NCBI RefSeq assembly: GCF_003344925.1 | Contig: NZ_CP031188.1 | Span: forward strand, 2,587,001 to 2,651,000 | DNA length: 64,000 bases | Direction of reading: 5' to 3' | Origin: Flavobacterium arcticum | Lineage (GTDB): Bacteria; Bacteroidota; Bacteroidia; Flavobacteriales; Flavobacteriaceae | Part shown: piece by piece, positions 44,221 to 53,253 of the stretch | Layout: every line of letters begins with the position of its first letter | Numbering within the stretch: the first letter of the stretch is position 1 | Made by a program: the position numbers and the translations under genes | The notes under the pieces: model-generated | The model's input: the letters and a program-made list of their open reading frames with translations, nothing else | Told to the model about the DNA's origin: nothing | Database searches by the model: none

Positions 44221-44790
44221 ATGAAAAATCTAAAAACAATTGCAATTGCGCTAGTACTAACTTTAGGTACAATTACTACTAAAGCTCAAGACAAGAAGAT
44301 AAACACTTCTAAAAGCCAAGTAGAATGGGTAGGTAAAAAAGTAACAGGTGAACACAGTGGTGTTATCAGCTTTAAAGAAGGTGTACTTAACTTTAAAAGC
44401 GGTAAACTTACAGGTGGTAGCTTTACTGTAGATATGACATCTATTGAAGTAACAGATCTTAAAGCAGGTGAAGGAAAAGAAAAACTTGAAGGTCACCTTA
44501 AAGCTACCGACTTTTTTGGTACAGATGCACACAAAGAAGCTACACTTGTTTTTACATCAGTTAAAGCAACAGGGGGTAACAAATATGCAGTTATTGCAAA
44601 CCTTACTATAAAAGGAATTACAAAACCCGTAACTTTTGACCTTACTGTAGCTAAAAACTCTGCTACTACTGAATTTAAAGTAGACAGAACTAAGTATGGT
44701 ATAGAGTACAACTCAGGTAGTATTTTTGATGGTCTAGGTGACAAAGTGATATATGACGATTTTGAACTTACTGTAAACCTACAGTTTTAA
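44221..44790 (+). CDS. YceI-family exported lipid-binding protein
   Basis: A 189-residue protein with a signal peptide (to TTKAQ) and one YceI domain, a lipocalin-like barrel that binds polyisoprenoid or similar lipids. Characteristic parts are KSQVEWVGKKVTGEHSGVI, MTSIEVTDLKAGEGKEKLEG and NLTIKGITKPVTFDL. A second YceI gene without a signal peptide lies at 53.3 kb. It ends the MarR operon. Confidence 0.9.
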   Translation: MKNLKTIAIALVLTLGTITTKAQDKKINTSKSQVEWVGKKVTGEHSGVISFKEGVLNFKSGKLTGGSFTVDMTSIEVTDLKAGEGKEKLEGHLKATDFFGTDAHKEATLVFTSVKATGGNKYAVIANLTIKGITKPVTFDLTVAKNSATTEFKVDRTKYGIEYNSGSIFDGLGDKVIYDDFELTVNLQF

Positions 44791-44815
44791 TTTTCAGATA
44801 TAACTCACATCTCAA

Positions 44816-44851
44816 TATACCCTCTACCTCATCGGTAGAGGGTATTTTATT
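44816..44851 (+). terminator. Terminator of the MarR-nitroreductase-YceI operon
   Basis: ATACCCTCTACC and GGTAGAGGGTAT around TCATC, then T residues. Confidence 0.9.
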
Positions 44852-44889
44852 AAGCAGTAATAAATCTCAGTAGAGGTAAAATGTTTTTT

Positions 44890-44897
44890 TACATTTG
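44890..44897 (+). promoter_or_regulatory. Promoter -7 element of the amidotransferase gene
   Basis: TACATTTG, 19 bases before the ATG at 44917. The in-frame ATG at 44881 lies upstream of it and is rejected as a start. Confidence 0.65.
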
Positions 44898-44916
44898 TAA
44901 CTATTCTACATCTATT

Positions 44917-45486
44917 ATGAAAAAAATTCTTGTCATCGATAACTACGATAGTTTCACGTATAATCTTGTGCACTACTTAGTAGAACTAGATTGCGAAGTA
45001 ACCATAATACGCAATGATGAACTGGACATTGATGAGGTTGCCGACTATGATAAAATACTCCTTTCTCCTGGACCAGGTGTACCAGATGAAGCTGGTTTAT
45101 TAAAAAAAGTTATAGGTACTTATGCCAGAACCAAAAGTATATTAGGCATATGTTTAGGACAGCAAGCCATTGCCGAAGTGTTTGGCGGGTCGATCATAAA
45201 CCTACCCGAAGTATATCATGGGGTAGCTACCAAGATTACTATTGTAGTAGATAATGAAATTATGTTTGAAGGAATGCCGAAAGAAATAGAAGTGGGACGT
45301 TACCACTCATGGAGTGTAAATCTTGCCGATTTGCCCGCTGTGCTAGAAGCCACATCGCTAGACGGGAAGGGTAACATTATGTCATTACGCCATACATTAT
45401 TTGATGTAAAAGGAGTGCAGTTTCACCCTGAATCAGTGCTAACACCACAAGGAAAACTACTCATTAAAAACTGGATTTTATCATAA
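44917..45486 (+). CDS. Glutamine amidotransferase of anthranilate or aminodeoxychorismate synthase (TrpG/PabA)
   Basis: A 189-residue class I amidotransferase that feeds ammonia to chorismate-using synthases. The catalytic Cys is in GICLGQQAIAEVFGG, and the His-Glu pair is in VQFHPESVLT; ILLSPGPGVPDEAGL is the oxyanion-hole region. No TrpE or PabB gene adjoins it, so tryptophan versus folate use cannot be decided. Confidence 0.9.
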   Translation: MKKILVIDNYDSFTYNLVHYLVELDCEVTIIRNDELDIDEVADYDKILLSPGPGVPDEAGLLKKVIGTYARTKSILGICLGQQAIAEVFGGSIINLPEVYHGVATKITIVVDNEIMFEGMPKEIEVGRYHSWSVNLADLPAVLEATSLDGKGNIMSLRHTLFDVKGVQFHPESVLTPQGKLLIKNWILS

Positions 45487-45602
45487 ACTGATACTTTAAC
45501 AAAAGTAACTCAATACACTAACAAACAATAAAAAGAGATACTACTATAGATTTTACTTATAAGCTATTACAACTCTTTTTTATCTTAGAAAATTAAAATA
45601 TA

Positions 45603-45899
45603 ATGAACCCAAAATATAACCATTACAAAGTAACACTAGAACATATAAGTAACCCAAAAGATAGTGAACTGCATGAACCAGTATCAGTGATTTTTGACAA
45701 TCATGATAATTTATTCAACATCATAGAAAAGGTAAAAGAACGTGATTTATTTGATGATAAAAGCCAAGCCATTGAGTTTGCTCTTGGCTTAAAAATGTTT
45801 AGCGAAGTAATGCTTCGCAATAAAGAAAATCCTTTATTCGAAGATATGAAACCTGCCTTTAGCGACTTTATGAAGAAACTAAAAGGTAATCTCAAATAA
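45603..45899 (+). CDS. DUF3861 family protein
   Basis: A 98-residue cytoplasmic protein with the DUF3861 pattern YKVTLEHISN, SVIFDNHDNLFNIIEKVKER and IEFALGLKMFSEVMLRNKEN. The function is unknown. It is a single gene; its stop codon lies at the edge of the terminator stem. Confidence 0.78.
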   Translation: MNPKYNHYKVTLEHISNPKDSELHEPVSVIFDNHDNLFNIIEKVKERDLFDDKSQAIEFALGLKMFSEVMLRNKENPLFEDMKPAFSDFMKKLKGNLK

Positions 45900-45934
45900 A
45901 CAAACAAGCCTGCTAAAAGCAGGCTTGTTTGTTT
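45898..45934. terminator. Bidirectional terminator between the DUF3861 gene and yaaA
   Basis: A 16-pair perfect stem with core AAGCCTGC/GCAGGCTT, loop TAAAA. Confidence 0.9.
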
Positions 45935-45965
45935 GAAATTTATTATTTAAAAATTTTAAATTTCA

Positions 45966-46724
45966 TTATCTCGTGAACACCAGTTTATTCCCTTTTGATA
46001 GTTTATCATCATAACTATAACCATCATAATCAAAACCTTTCAAGCCACTTAAAGACCGTATATTTTTATCAATAATATACCGTACCATCATACCCCTAGC
46101 CTTCTTGGCAAAAAAGCTTATCATTTTCAACTTGCCATCTTTATAATCTTTAAACTCAGGAGTAATAACAGGCACTTTTAATGCCTTAGTATCTACAGCA
46201 TCAAAATACTCTTTACTGGCAAGGTTAATAAATAATTCATCATCTTTCAGTTCCTCATTAAGCGCATCGGTAATTGTTTTTTTCCAAAAGTGATATAAGT
46301 TTTTCTCCTCTTCTACTTCTAACTTCGTACCCATTTCAAGACGATAAGGCTGTATCAAGTCAAGCGGCTTTAATACCCCATATAACCCTGATAGTATGCG
46401 AAGTGTATCTTGTAACTTATTTAATTTGTTGGTAGGAATAGTATAAGCATCCAGTCCTGTATATACATCACCATTAAAAGCATATATAGCTGGGCGGGCA
46501 TTTTTGGTAGTAAAAGGCGTTTTCCACTCTTGGTTACGCTTCCAGTTCAGGTCTGCTAACTTGTCTGATATGCTCATTAACTTCATCAAATCAGCAGGAG
46601 ATTTTTCTTTTAAGGTTTCTTGTATTATTTCCGATTGTTCTATAAAAGCAGGCTCAGTATGTTTACGAGTAGGCAGCTTGGTTTCAAAATCTAGCGATTT
46701 TGCAGGTGATATAACAATTTTCAT
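45966..46724 (-). CDS. yaaA: Peroxide stress protein YaaA
   Basis: A 252-residue cytoplasmic protein of the YaaA/DUF328 family. [19 protein letters not shown] is the hallmark start, and [39 protein letters not shown] and [16 protein letters not shown] are conserved segments. YaaA limits iron-driven DNA damage under peroxide stress and binds DNA in E. coli. It is convergent with the DUF3861 gene and divergent from the ABC genes. Confidence 0.95.
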   Translation of the reverse strand: MKIVISPAKSLDFETKLPTRKHTEPAFIEQSEIIQETLKEKSPADLMKLMSISDKLADLNWKRNQEWKTPFTTKNARPAIYAFNGDVYTGLDAYTIPTNKLNKLQDTLRILSGLYGVLKPLDLIQPYRLEMGTKLEVEEEKNLYHFWKKTITDALNEELKDDELFINLASKEYFDAVDTKALKVPVITPEFKDYKDGKLKMISFFAKKARGMMVRYIIDKNIRSLSGLKGFDYDGYSYDDKLSKGNKLVFTR

Positions 46725-46825
46725 TCTTTCGAGTTTATATACCCAAAAGTACTAACCAAATACCACTATTACAACTGTAATAAGTAATTTCATATATTAG
46801 CAATTTAACCAACTAACCATAACCA

Positions 46826-47737
46826 ATGACGGACTATATCATCCAGACTAAATCACTAAACTTCCGATTTTCAAAACATAAAAAAGTACTTGACGGTATT
46901 TCATTAAACATACCTAAAGGAGCTATTTATGGTTTTTTAGGTCCTAACGGAGCAGGAAAATCGACTACCATGCGATTGCTTACAGGCATACTACCCGAGC
47001 AAGAAGAGGCTATTTCTCTTTTTGGTAAACCCTTAAAAACACAACTACCACAGGTATTTGAGAATATTGGTGCACTAGTAGAAAGCCCTGCGCTGTACCT
47101 GCACCTTAGCGGATATAATAACCTTAAATATCTTGCCGAACTACGTAATGTACCCGAAAGCAGAATTACCGAAGTATTAGAACTAGTAGATCTTACTCGC
47201 GATGCTAAACGTAAAGTAAAACAATACTCACTAGGTATGAAACAGAGGCTTGCCATTGCTATGGCGTTATTAAGTGAGCCTAAATTATTACTGCTCGATG
47301 AGCCTGTAAACGGGCTTGACCCTAACGGTATGCGCGACATCAGGCAGTTATTAGTAAAACTGAATAAGGAACAAGGTATTACAATTTTTGTGTCGAGCCA
47401 CCTATTGGCAGAAATAGAAAAAATGTGTACCCATGTGGGCATTATCAGTAACGGTAAGTTACGTTTTGAAGGCACTATACAAGAACTTTCAGAACAATCA
47501 GGGACTTGTAAAATACAGCTTACACTTAAAGATGCTTCGCAATGGCATGAAAAGCTTTTAGAAGAATATCCTTCGGTAACATTAGAGAGCAATGCACAAC
47601 TTAGTATAGAGTTAAGTGATCGCGAGAAAATTCCTGCTTTTACTAAAGAGCTTATAAATCGAGGTGCTGAACTGTATGAACTAAAAGTACTTAACGGGCT
47701 CGAAGAATGGTTTATGACCCTTATCCGACAAAAATAA
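46826..47737 (+). CDS. ABC transporter ATP-binding protein
   Basis: A 303-residue ATPase. Walker A is GPNGAGKST (from residue 39), the signature is YSLGMKQRLAIAMALL and Walker B is LLLLDEPVNGLDP, with a C-terminal extension after about residue 215, as in lantibiotic-immunity or Nat-type exporters. It would energise the fused permease encoded 22 bases downstream. Confidence 0.94.
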   Translation: MTDYIIQTKSLNFRFSKHKKVLDGISLNIPKGAIYGFLGPNGAGKSTTMRLLTGILPEQEEAISLFGKPLKTQLPQVFENIGALVESPALYLHLSGYNNLKYLAELRNVPESRITEVLELVDLTRDAKRKVKQYSLGMKQRLAIAMALLSEPKLLLLDEPVNGLDPNGMRDIRQLLVKLNKEQGITIFVSSHLLAEIEKMCTHVGIISNGKLRFEGTIQELSEQSGTCKIQLTLKDASQWHEKLLEEYPSVTLESNAQLSIELSDREKIPAFTKELINRGAELYELKVLNGLEEWFMTLIRQK

Positions 47738-47759
47738 ATTACCAACTAAACAAATCGCA

Positions 47760-49967
47760 ATGCAAAATTTTACTACTGCTCTAAAAGCAGAACATATAAA
47801 GAAAAAAGGTACAGGGCTCTATGTAGTCGCTGGTATATTAGGAGTTATCTCGCCCATAATCTGGACAATTGTAAAGTTAATACAAGATACTCCTAACCAA
47901 AACAAGCTACCTTATAACTATTTTACCGAATATATAGAAGGTTGTCTTGACCCTTTTGCTACCTTCTTTTTCCCGCTAATGATTATTATAACCGTTAGTA
48001 GGATAACACAGCTCGACCATAAAAATGGCGGTTGGCAACTTATGGAAACCCAACCGATAAAGAAAACGTCTATATTCTTTTCAAAGTTCTCAGTAACACT
48101 TATTGCTAACCTCATCAGTATTTTTTCGCTTATAGCAGGTTGCTACCTTTTTGGATATATAGCAAGTTTTATTCTTGAAGTACCCGAAAACGCATCGCTA
48201 TCTTTCGATTTAGGTTCTGTATTACTTATAGCTTCAAGGTTATTTATAGCAGGGTTATTTTTTACGGCACTACAATACATCATTTCAGTTTTATTGCCAA
48301 GCTTTATATGGTCTATACTTGTGGGTTTCTTTCTGCTTTTGGCATACCTTTTCTTAACCGCATTTAATGTAGTACCTGACTGGTACCCTATAGAGCTATT
48401 AGGCAAAATAGCGACTTATAAAAAAGGTAGCGACCTTGGGTATTGGTTTACCTACTCGGCTGCTGTAAGTTGTATTTGCGCTGTAATTGCATTATATATA
48501 GGCTTCAAGTGGTATAAACACAAAAAGCTTAAACTGGCTTTCGGTACAGGCAAACGCATTGCCATGTTGGTTGCTGTTCTTGTTGTTTTTGGCGGGTTAT
48601 TATATTACACTCTTGCACCTAATGTAATGAAGCTTCATAACAGAACAGTTATAACTGGTACAATAGACTCTGACATGCCAATTAATAAACTTTACATGAT
48701 GGATGCCTTTATTAACGATACCATTGCCGAGATATCAGTAAAAGATAATAAATTTCATTATGTGATTTCTAAAGATATACCCTTAGATGATTATCAGGTT
48801 GCTCTTGGTAACCTTGGTACGATAATTATTACTATGGCTGCTAATGACAGTACTTTTATAGATCTTAAAAAACGTAAGCAAACTACTAAAATAACCGTAA
48901 CAGGTACACGCCTTGCCGAAAACCGTTATAAAAAAGATAGCCAATCAGGTTGGAGCAGTGTGAGCTATTACATAAGTAAAAACATTTATCTTGATAAGCC
49001 AGATTTTATAATAAAGGAACTGGTAAGCGGATGGAAAGAAGCGATGGCAGAGTCTGACAAGTTTAAAACAGTAGACAACTATGTTCCGCATGACGATTTT
49101 AAACAGAAAAACAAAAAGCTACTTACCATTAGCTACCTTAATATGTGGAACGATTTTCTAAAAAAACGTACTGCATTATACCCTAACGAAGAAACAAAAG
49201 AGACACCTGAAATAGCCGAAATGAAAAAAGTTGTTCCGCTAAATGATGAAGGACTTTTGAGTAATGAAGATTACTTTGACTATGTATCTTCTCAAATTAC
49301 TGCTGATGACACCGAAGATGTGAGCCAAAACACTAAATCGCTACGCGCAATAGCTAAACTAGGTAAAGGTTCATTTAAAGATAAGATGCTTTTTAAACAA
49401 CTTAAACAAAGTATGGAAGATGCATCGGACAAAAAAGAACGTGACAGCCTTGCAGTATTGTATGCTGATAACTTTTCGAACAACCGATATACAGATATTA
49501 TACTGTATAAAAAACAAATAATAGAGAAGTTGGCAAAAGGAAAACAAGCACCTTTATTTGATGCTATTACTATAGATAATGAACCTGTTAATCTTGCCGA
49601 CCTGCAAGGAAAATTTGTTGTTATAGATGTGTGGGCAACATGGTGCGGACCATGCAGGTATCAATCGCCATACTTTGAAAAGTTAGCTTTAAAGTATAAA
49701 AAAGAAAATATACAGTTTGTAGCAGCAAGTACAGATGATAGAATGGATGATTGGTACATAGAAGCAAAATCTAAATCCAAATCTGTATTACAATTACATA
49801 TTAACGACAAAAAGGAATTCAGTAAAAATTATAATGCCGTGAGCATACCAAGATTTATACTAATAGATCCCGACGGTAACATAGTAAATGCCGAGATGCC
49901 TTTTCCTAATGAACAGACTTTTGAGCAATTGTTACGACAGGCATTAGGGCTCAAAGAGCAAAAATAA
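47760..49967 (+). CDS. Fusion of an ABC-2-type permease with DUF4369 and a TlpA-like thioredoxin
   Basis: A single 735-residue frame. Residues 1-290 form an ABC-2 permease with about seven spans (19-41, 64-82, 107-135, 151-173, 180-204, 231-251, 267-285). Residues about 295-390 resemble DUF4369 (TVITGTIDSDMPINKLYMM-like strands). A helical linker follows, then a thioredoxin fold from about 600 with WATWCGPC (Cys629, Cys632) and the cis-Pro stretch SIPRFILID. With an inside N-terminus, seven spans place the redox domain in the periplasm. An ABC exporter with a built-in thiol reductase is unusual. No frameshift or internal stop is seen, so it is one gene. Confidence 0.88.
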   Translation: MQNFTTALKAEHIKKKGTGLYVVAGILGVISPIIWTIVKLIQDTPNQNKLPYNYFTEYIEGCLDPFATFFFPLMIIITVSRITQLDHKNGGWQLMETQPIKKTSIFFSKFSVTLIANLISIFSLIAGCYLFGYIASFILEVPENASLSFDLGSVLLIASRLFIAGLFFTALQYIISVLLPSFIWSILVGFFLLLAYLFLTAFNVVPDWYPIELLGKIATYKKGSDLGYWFTYSAAVSCICAVIALYIGFKWYKHKKLKLAFGTGKRIAMLVAVLVVFGGLLYYTLAPNVMKLHNRTVITGTIDSDMPINKLYMMDAFINDTIAEISVKDNKFHYVISKDIPLDDYQVALGNLGTIIITMAANDSTFIDLKKRKQTTKITVTGTRLAENRYKKDSQSGWSSVSYYISKNIYLDKPDFIIKELVSGWKEAMAESDKFKTVDNYVPHDDFKQKNKKLLTISYLNMWNDFLKKRTALYPNEETKETPEIAEMKKVVPLNDEGLLSNEDYFDYVSSQITADDTEDVSQNTKSLRAIAKLGKGSFKDKMLFKQLKQSMEDASDKKERDSLAVLYADNFSNNRYTDIILYKKQIIEKLAKGKQAPLFDAITIDNEPVNLADLQGKFVVIDVWATWCGPCRYQSPYFEKLALKYKKENIQFVAASTDDRMDDWYIEAKSKSKSVLQLHINDKKEFSKNYNAVSIPRFILIDPDGNIVNAEMPFPNEQTFEQLLRQALGLKEQK

Positions 49968-49969
49968 TT

Positions 49970-49977
49970 TATCTTTG
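49970..49977 (+). promoter_or_regulatory. Promoter -7 element of the membrane LuxR-type gene
   Basis: TATCTTTG, 18 bases before the ATG at 49996, beginning only three bases after the stop of the fusion gene. Confidence 0.6.
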
Positions 49978-49995
49978 TCTTAAAATAGTATATAA

Positions 49996-50466
49996 ATGCT
50001 AAAGGCAATTGTAAAAAACAAACGAATATTATTATATGGTTCCAGCCTTGCGTTGCTGCTTTTTTTGCTGCGCTGGCTGGAACTTCGTTTTTTAATACTT
50101 AGTAATGCACAAGATATTTATTTTGGAGCCATAGCACTTATATTTACACTTCTTGGTATATGGATTGCTCTTAAAATAGCTACGCCTAAAAAAGAAGTTG
50201 TTGTAGTAGAAAAAACAATATACATACAACATCAAAAAGAATTTATTAGAAATAAACAAGCATTACAAGAAACGAACCTTAGCCAACGCGAAATGGATGT
50301 ACTAGAGTTGATGGCGCAAGGCATGAGTAATGCAGAAATTGCTGATAAACTTTTTGTATCGCTTAATACCGTAAAGACACACTCCTCTAGAGTATATGAA
50401 AAACTAGAGGTAAAACGTCGTACACAGGCAGTAGAGAAAGCAAGACAATTACAACTTATAGCCTAA
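49996..50466 (+). CDS. Membrane-anchored LuxR-type regulator
   Basis: A 156-residue protein with two membrane spans (LLYGSSLALLLFLLRWL and IYFGAIALIFTLLGIWIAL), a short linker and a LuxR HTH (LSQREMDVLELMAQGMSNAE, LFVSLNTVKTHSSRVYEKL). No receiver domain is present, so control may come through the membrane part. It follows the ABC-thioredoxin gene but has its own promoter. It could regulate the ABC genes or the DUF4199 gene. Confidence 0.85.
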   Translation: MLKAIVKNKRILLYGSSLALLLFLLRWLELRFLILSNAQDIYFGAIALIFTLLGIWIALKIATPKKEVVVVEKTIYIQHQKEFIRNKQALQETNLSQREMDVLELMAQGMSNAEIADKLFVSLNTVKTHSSRVYEKLEVKRRTQAVEKARQLQLIA

Positions 50467-50574
50467 TACAAAAGTACTATAAAGCCTTATATAACAAGAA
50501 ATCACCCAAAAGTATGAGTGATAAAAAACAGGTTTTATACAACTTTGCCAAACAAACATAAAACAAAAAAGAGT

Positions 50575-51108
50575 ATGAAAAAAAATGTATGGACATTTGG
50601 TGTCATTGCAGGGTTTATAAGTATTATTGGTTTTGTCATCAGTACAATATATCCTGATGCAATAGACATGGAGAAGGGCATGATTTACGGGTTTGCCTCT
50701 ATGATATTAGCCTTTTCACTAATCTTTGTAGCAATAAAAAATTATAGAGATAAGTATAATGAAGGTATAGTATCCTTTGGTAAAGCCTTTCAGATAGGCT
50801 TATACATTAGCCTTATTGCATCTACTATATATGTTGGAGTTTGGTTAATAGAATACTATTTCATTTTAGACAATTTTTGGGGTAAATATGCCGAAATGCA
50901 TCAGGCAGGTTTAGTAGCTAAAGGATTATCTCCAGAGGAAATAGCCCAAGAAATGGTTACTGTACAAGGATATAAAGAATTGTACGATAACAATCCATTA
51001 TTAGCAGGCTTATATACCTACATAGAAATTTTACCCGTAGGAATACTAATAGCATTAATAGCAGCCGCTATATTAAAACGTAAAACAAAAGCACCACAAA
51101 TAGCATAA
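50575..51108 (+). CDS. DUF4199 membrane protein
   Basis: A 177-residue protein with four spans and the DUF4199 layout: WTFGVIAGFISIIGFVIST, MIYGFASMILAFSLIFVAIK, FGKAFQIGLYISLIASTIY and ILPVGILIALIAAAILKRK. The function is unknown. The start at 50575 was chosen; 19 extra upstream codons would run across the likely promoter (ACTTTGCC near 50541). A VOC gene follows two bases after the stop. Confidence 0.8.
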   Translation: MKKNVWTFGVIAGFISIIGFVISTIYPDAIDMEKGMIYGFASMILAFSLIFVAIKNYRDKYNEGIVSFGKAFQIGLYISLIASTIYVGVWLIEYYFILDNFWGKYAEMHQAGLVAKGLSPEEIAQEMVTVQGYKELYDNNPLLAGLYTYIEILPVGILIALIAAAILKRKTKAPQIA

Positions 51109-51110
51109 TT

Positions 51111-51470
51111 ATGGGAAAAGTAACAGGTATTGGCGGATTTTTTTTCCGTTCTAAAGATAACGTTGCATTGGCGCAATGGTATGAAAAACATTTAGGCATC
51201 AACTCCTCTCAAAGCGGATATATATGGGATCAGGAAGCAGGAGCAACAGTATTCTCTCCTTTTAAAGAAGACACTGATTATTTTGGCAGCAATCAGCAGT
51301 TTATGGTAAACTTTCGGGTAGAAGACCTTGACGGATTAATGGAAAAACTAATTACAGATGGCGTAAAAGTCGATGAAAAACGAATTAATGAATCGTACGG
51401 GAAATTTGCATGGATATATGACCCTGAAGGCAACAAAATAGAGCTTTGGGAACCTATCAACGAAAGCTGA
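51111..51470 (+). CDS. VOC-family (glyoxalase/bleomycin-resistance fold) protein
   Basis: A 119-residue single-domain VOC protein: FFFRSKDNVALAQWYEKHLG, then FMVNFRVEDLDGLMEKL and YGKFAWIYDPEGNKIELWEP. The conserved Glu (IELWEP) is a metal ligand in this fold. The substrate is unknown. It is probably co-transcribed with the DUF4199 gene. Confidence 0.87.
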   Translation: MGKVTGIGGFFFRSKDNVALAQWYEKHLGINSSQSGYIWDQEAGATVFSPFKEDTDYFGSNQQFMVNFRVEDLDGLMEKLITDGVKVDEKRINESYGKFAWIYDPEGNKIELWEPINES

Positions 51471-51536
51471 TAACATACAGGAAAGTTACTAGCACAAAGC
51501 ACCCAATAGGGTGCTTTATTATTATCTGTATTTTGG

Positions 51537-51544
51537 TATATTTG
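51537..51544 (+). promoter_or_regulatory. Promoter -7 element of the second Crp-like gene
   Basis: TATATTTG, 17 bases before the ATG at 51562. Confidence 0.6.
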
Positions 51545-51561
51545 TTACAAAACTTCCCATT

Positions 51562-52149
51562 ATGGATATGTATTCGCAAATTAACGAGAGTATAAGTCGC
51601 TATGTTTCTTTTACCAAAGAAGAACTCGATTTATTAAATGCGTTACTAGAATATAAAACAGTACCCAAAAAAACCATAATGCTACACGAAGGCGAAATAT
51701 GCAACTTTGAAGCCTTTGTAATAAAAGGCTGTGTAAGAAAATATTATATAGATGAAAACGGATTTGAAGTAATACTACAATTTGCCATAGAAAATGCTTG
51801 GATGAGCGATATATCATTTAGTATATATGAAAACGAACCTAGTGCCATTTTTATAGAAACACTTGAAGATTGCGAGTTTCTTGTTTTTACTCCCGAAACT
51901 AAAGAAGAACTTTTTGCAAAAGCACCACGTTTTGAACGTGCTTTCCGCATCTTATTACATCGCCATTTAGCAGTTACTCAAAATAGGCTTTTTAATACCA
52001 TAGCAAAATCGGCTACCCAAAAATACCTTGAATTTTTAGAACACTACCCTACCCTGCCACAACGTGTAGCACAACACTACATTGCCTCTTACTTGGGCAT
52101 CTCTGCTGAGTTTTTAAGTAAAGTACGTACAAAATTAGCAAAAGGTTAA
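51562..52149 (+). CDS. Crp/Fnr-family regulator (cyclic-nucleotide-domain type)
   Basis: A 195-residue regulator: barrel (VPKKTIMLHEGEICNFEAFVIKG-type strands with GCVRKYYIDENGFEVILQF) and a short C-terminal HTH (VAQHYIASYLGISAEFLSKV). It lacks the N-terminal cysteines of the Fnr-like protein at 40.6 kb. The family is common in Bacteroidota and usually controls an adjacent detoxification gene, here perhaps the pirin. The start at 51562 follows the promoter; an alternative ATG lies two codons on. Confidence 0.85.
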   Translation: MDMYSQINESISRYVSFTKEELDLLNALLEYKTVPKKTIMLHEGEICNFEAFVIKGCVRKYYIDENGFEVILQFAIENAWMSDISFSIYENEPSAIFIETLEDCEFLVFTPETKEELFAKAPRFERAFRILLHRHLAVTQNRLFNTIAKSATQKYLEFLEHYPTLPQRVAQHYIASYLGISAEFLSKVRTKLAKG

Positions 52150-52298
52150 CGCATAGTCTTTTAGTTATATTATACCTTCGGTTTGGTAGTGTTTTCAAAC
52201 CAAACATTACTATCTGCAAACTGATTTCTTGTCCTAGTTCAATGTACAGCTTTTTTATAAGTGCGAAATTTGTACTGTAATCTTAAACAACCATCATC

Positions 52299-53183
52299 AT
52301 GGACAGAAAAGATTTTATAAAAAAAGGACTTATGGGAACGGGAATGTTTATAACCTCGGCGGCGGTGGGCAATGCCCTCAAGAACAATATCGACGAGATA
52401 CAACCTCTCGAACCCATTGGCTATAACCATTTACCTAACACTAAATCTTTAATTATGGAAAATACAGTTTTGCACAAAGCAGGAACAAGAGGTCATGCTA
52501 ATCACGGATGGCTAGACTCTCATCACACCTTTAGTTTTGCCAACTATCATAACCCTGACAGAATGCACTTTGGTGTACTTAGGGTATTGAATGATGACCG
52601 TGTAGATGCCGGAATGGGTTTTGGCACACACCCGCATGACAATATGGAAATTATCTCTATACCGCTAGAAGGCGATTTAGAACATAAAGATAATATGGAT
52701 ACTAATACTGTAATAAAAAAAGGTGATATACAGGTTATGAGTGCGGGTACCGGTATTCAGCATAGTGAATACAACCGTAACAGTGACAAACTAACCAAGT
52801 TTTTACAAATATGGGTATTCCCTAACAAACGTAATGTAGCACCACGTTATGATCAAATAACACTTAACGAAAGTGAAAGACACAACAAGCTGCAACAAAT
52901 ACTGTCGCCTAACCCTGACGATGAGGGAGTATGGATACACCAAGATGCATGGTTCTATATGGGGAAATTTGATAAAGATGTAGCAACCGAATATAAAATA
53001 AAAAAAGAAGGTAATGGTGTATATGCTTTTGTACTAGAAGGCGACTTTACTATTGGCGATATTGCATTAAACCGTCGTGACGGGCTTGGCATTTGGGATA
53101 CTGATACTATAACACTAAAAGCCAACTTTGAGGATGCAGAAATACTATTGATGGAAGTGCCTATGGCATTGCGACAATTTTAA
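52299..53183 (+). CDS. Pirin-family protein with an export-like N-terminal leader
   Basis: A bicupin of 294 residues. The pirin metal site is visible as THPHDNMEIISIPLEG and GTGIQHSEYN. The domain proper begins near MENTVLHKAGTRGHANHG (ATG at 52455). Ahead of it lie 52 extra residues beginning MDRKDFIKKGLMGTGMFITS, which resemble a Tat-type signal with RK in place of RR. The leader (about 52330-52430) is visibly richer in G and C than the rest of the gene. Pirins bind metal and some have quercetinase activity. Either the leader is real and the protein exported, or translation starts at 52455. Confidence 0.85.
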   Translation: MDRKDFIKKGLMGTGMFITSAAVGNALKNNIDEIQPLEPIGYNHLPNTKSLIMENTVLHKAGTRGHANHGWLDSHHTFSFANYHNPDRMHFGVLRVLNDDRVDAGMGFGTHPHDNMEIISIPLEGDLEHKDNMDTNTVIKKGDIQVMSAGTGIQHSEYNRNSDKLTKFLQIWVFPNKRNVAPRYDQITLNESERHNKLQQILSPNPDDEGVWIHQDAWFYMGKFDKDVATEYKIKKEGNGVYAFVLEGDFTIGDIALNRRDGLGIWDTDTITLKANFEDAEILLMEVPMALRQF

Positions 53184-53253
53184 ATTATAAGTAAGTAGGC
53201 TATAATAACTTTCTTAATTCTTAAATAACTATTAATCATAAATAAACAAAAAA

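Noticed and set aside
46927..47745. 272-codon minus-strand frame opposite the ABC ATPase
   Set aside because: It is Ser/Leu-rich and an antisense shadow of a gene with all ABC motifs; no promoter or homology-like motif is visible.
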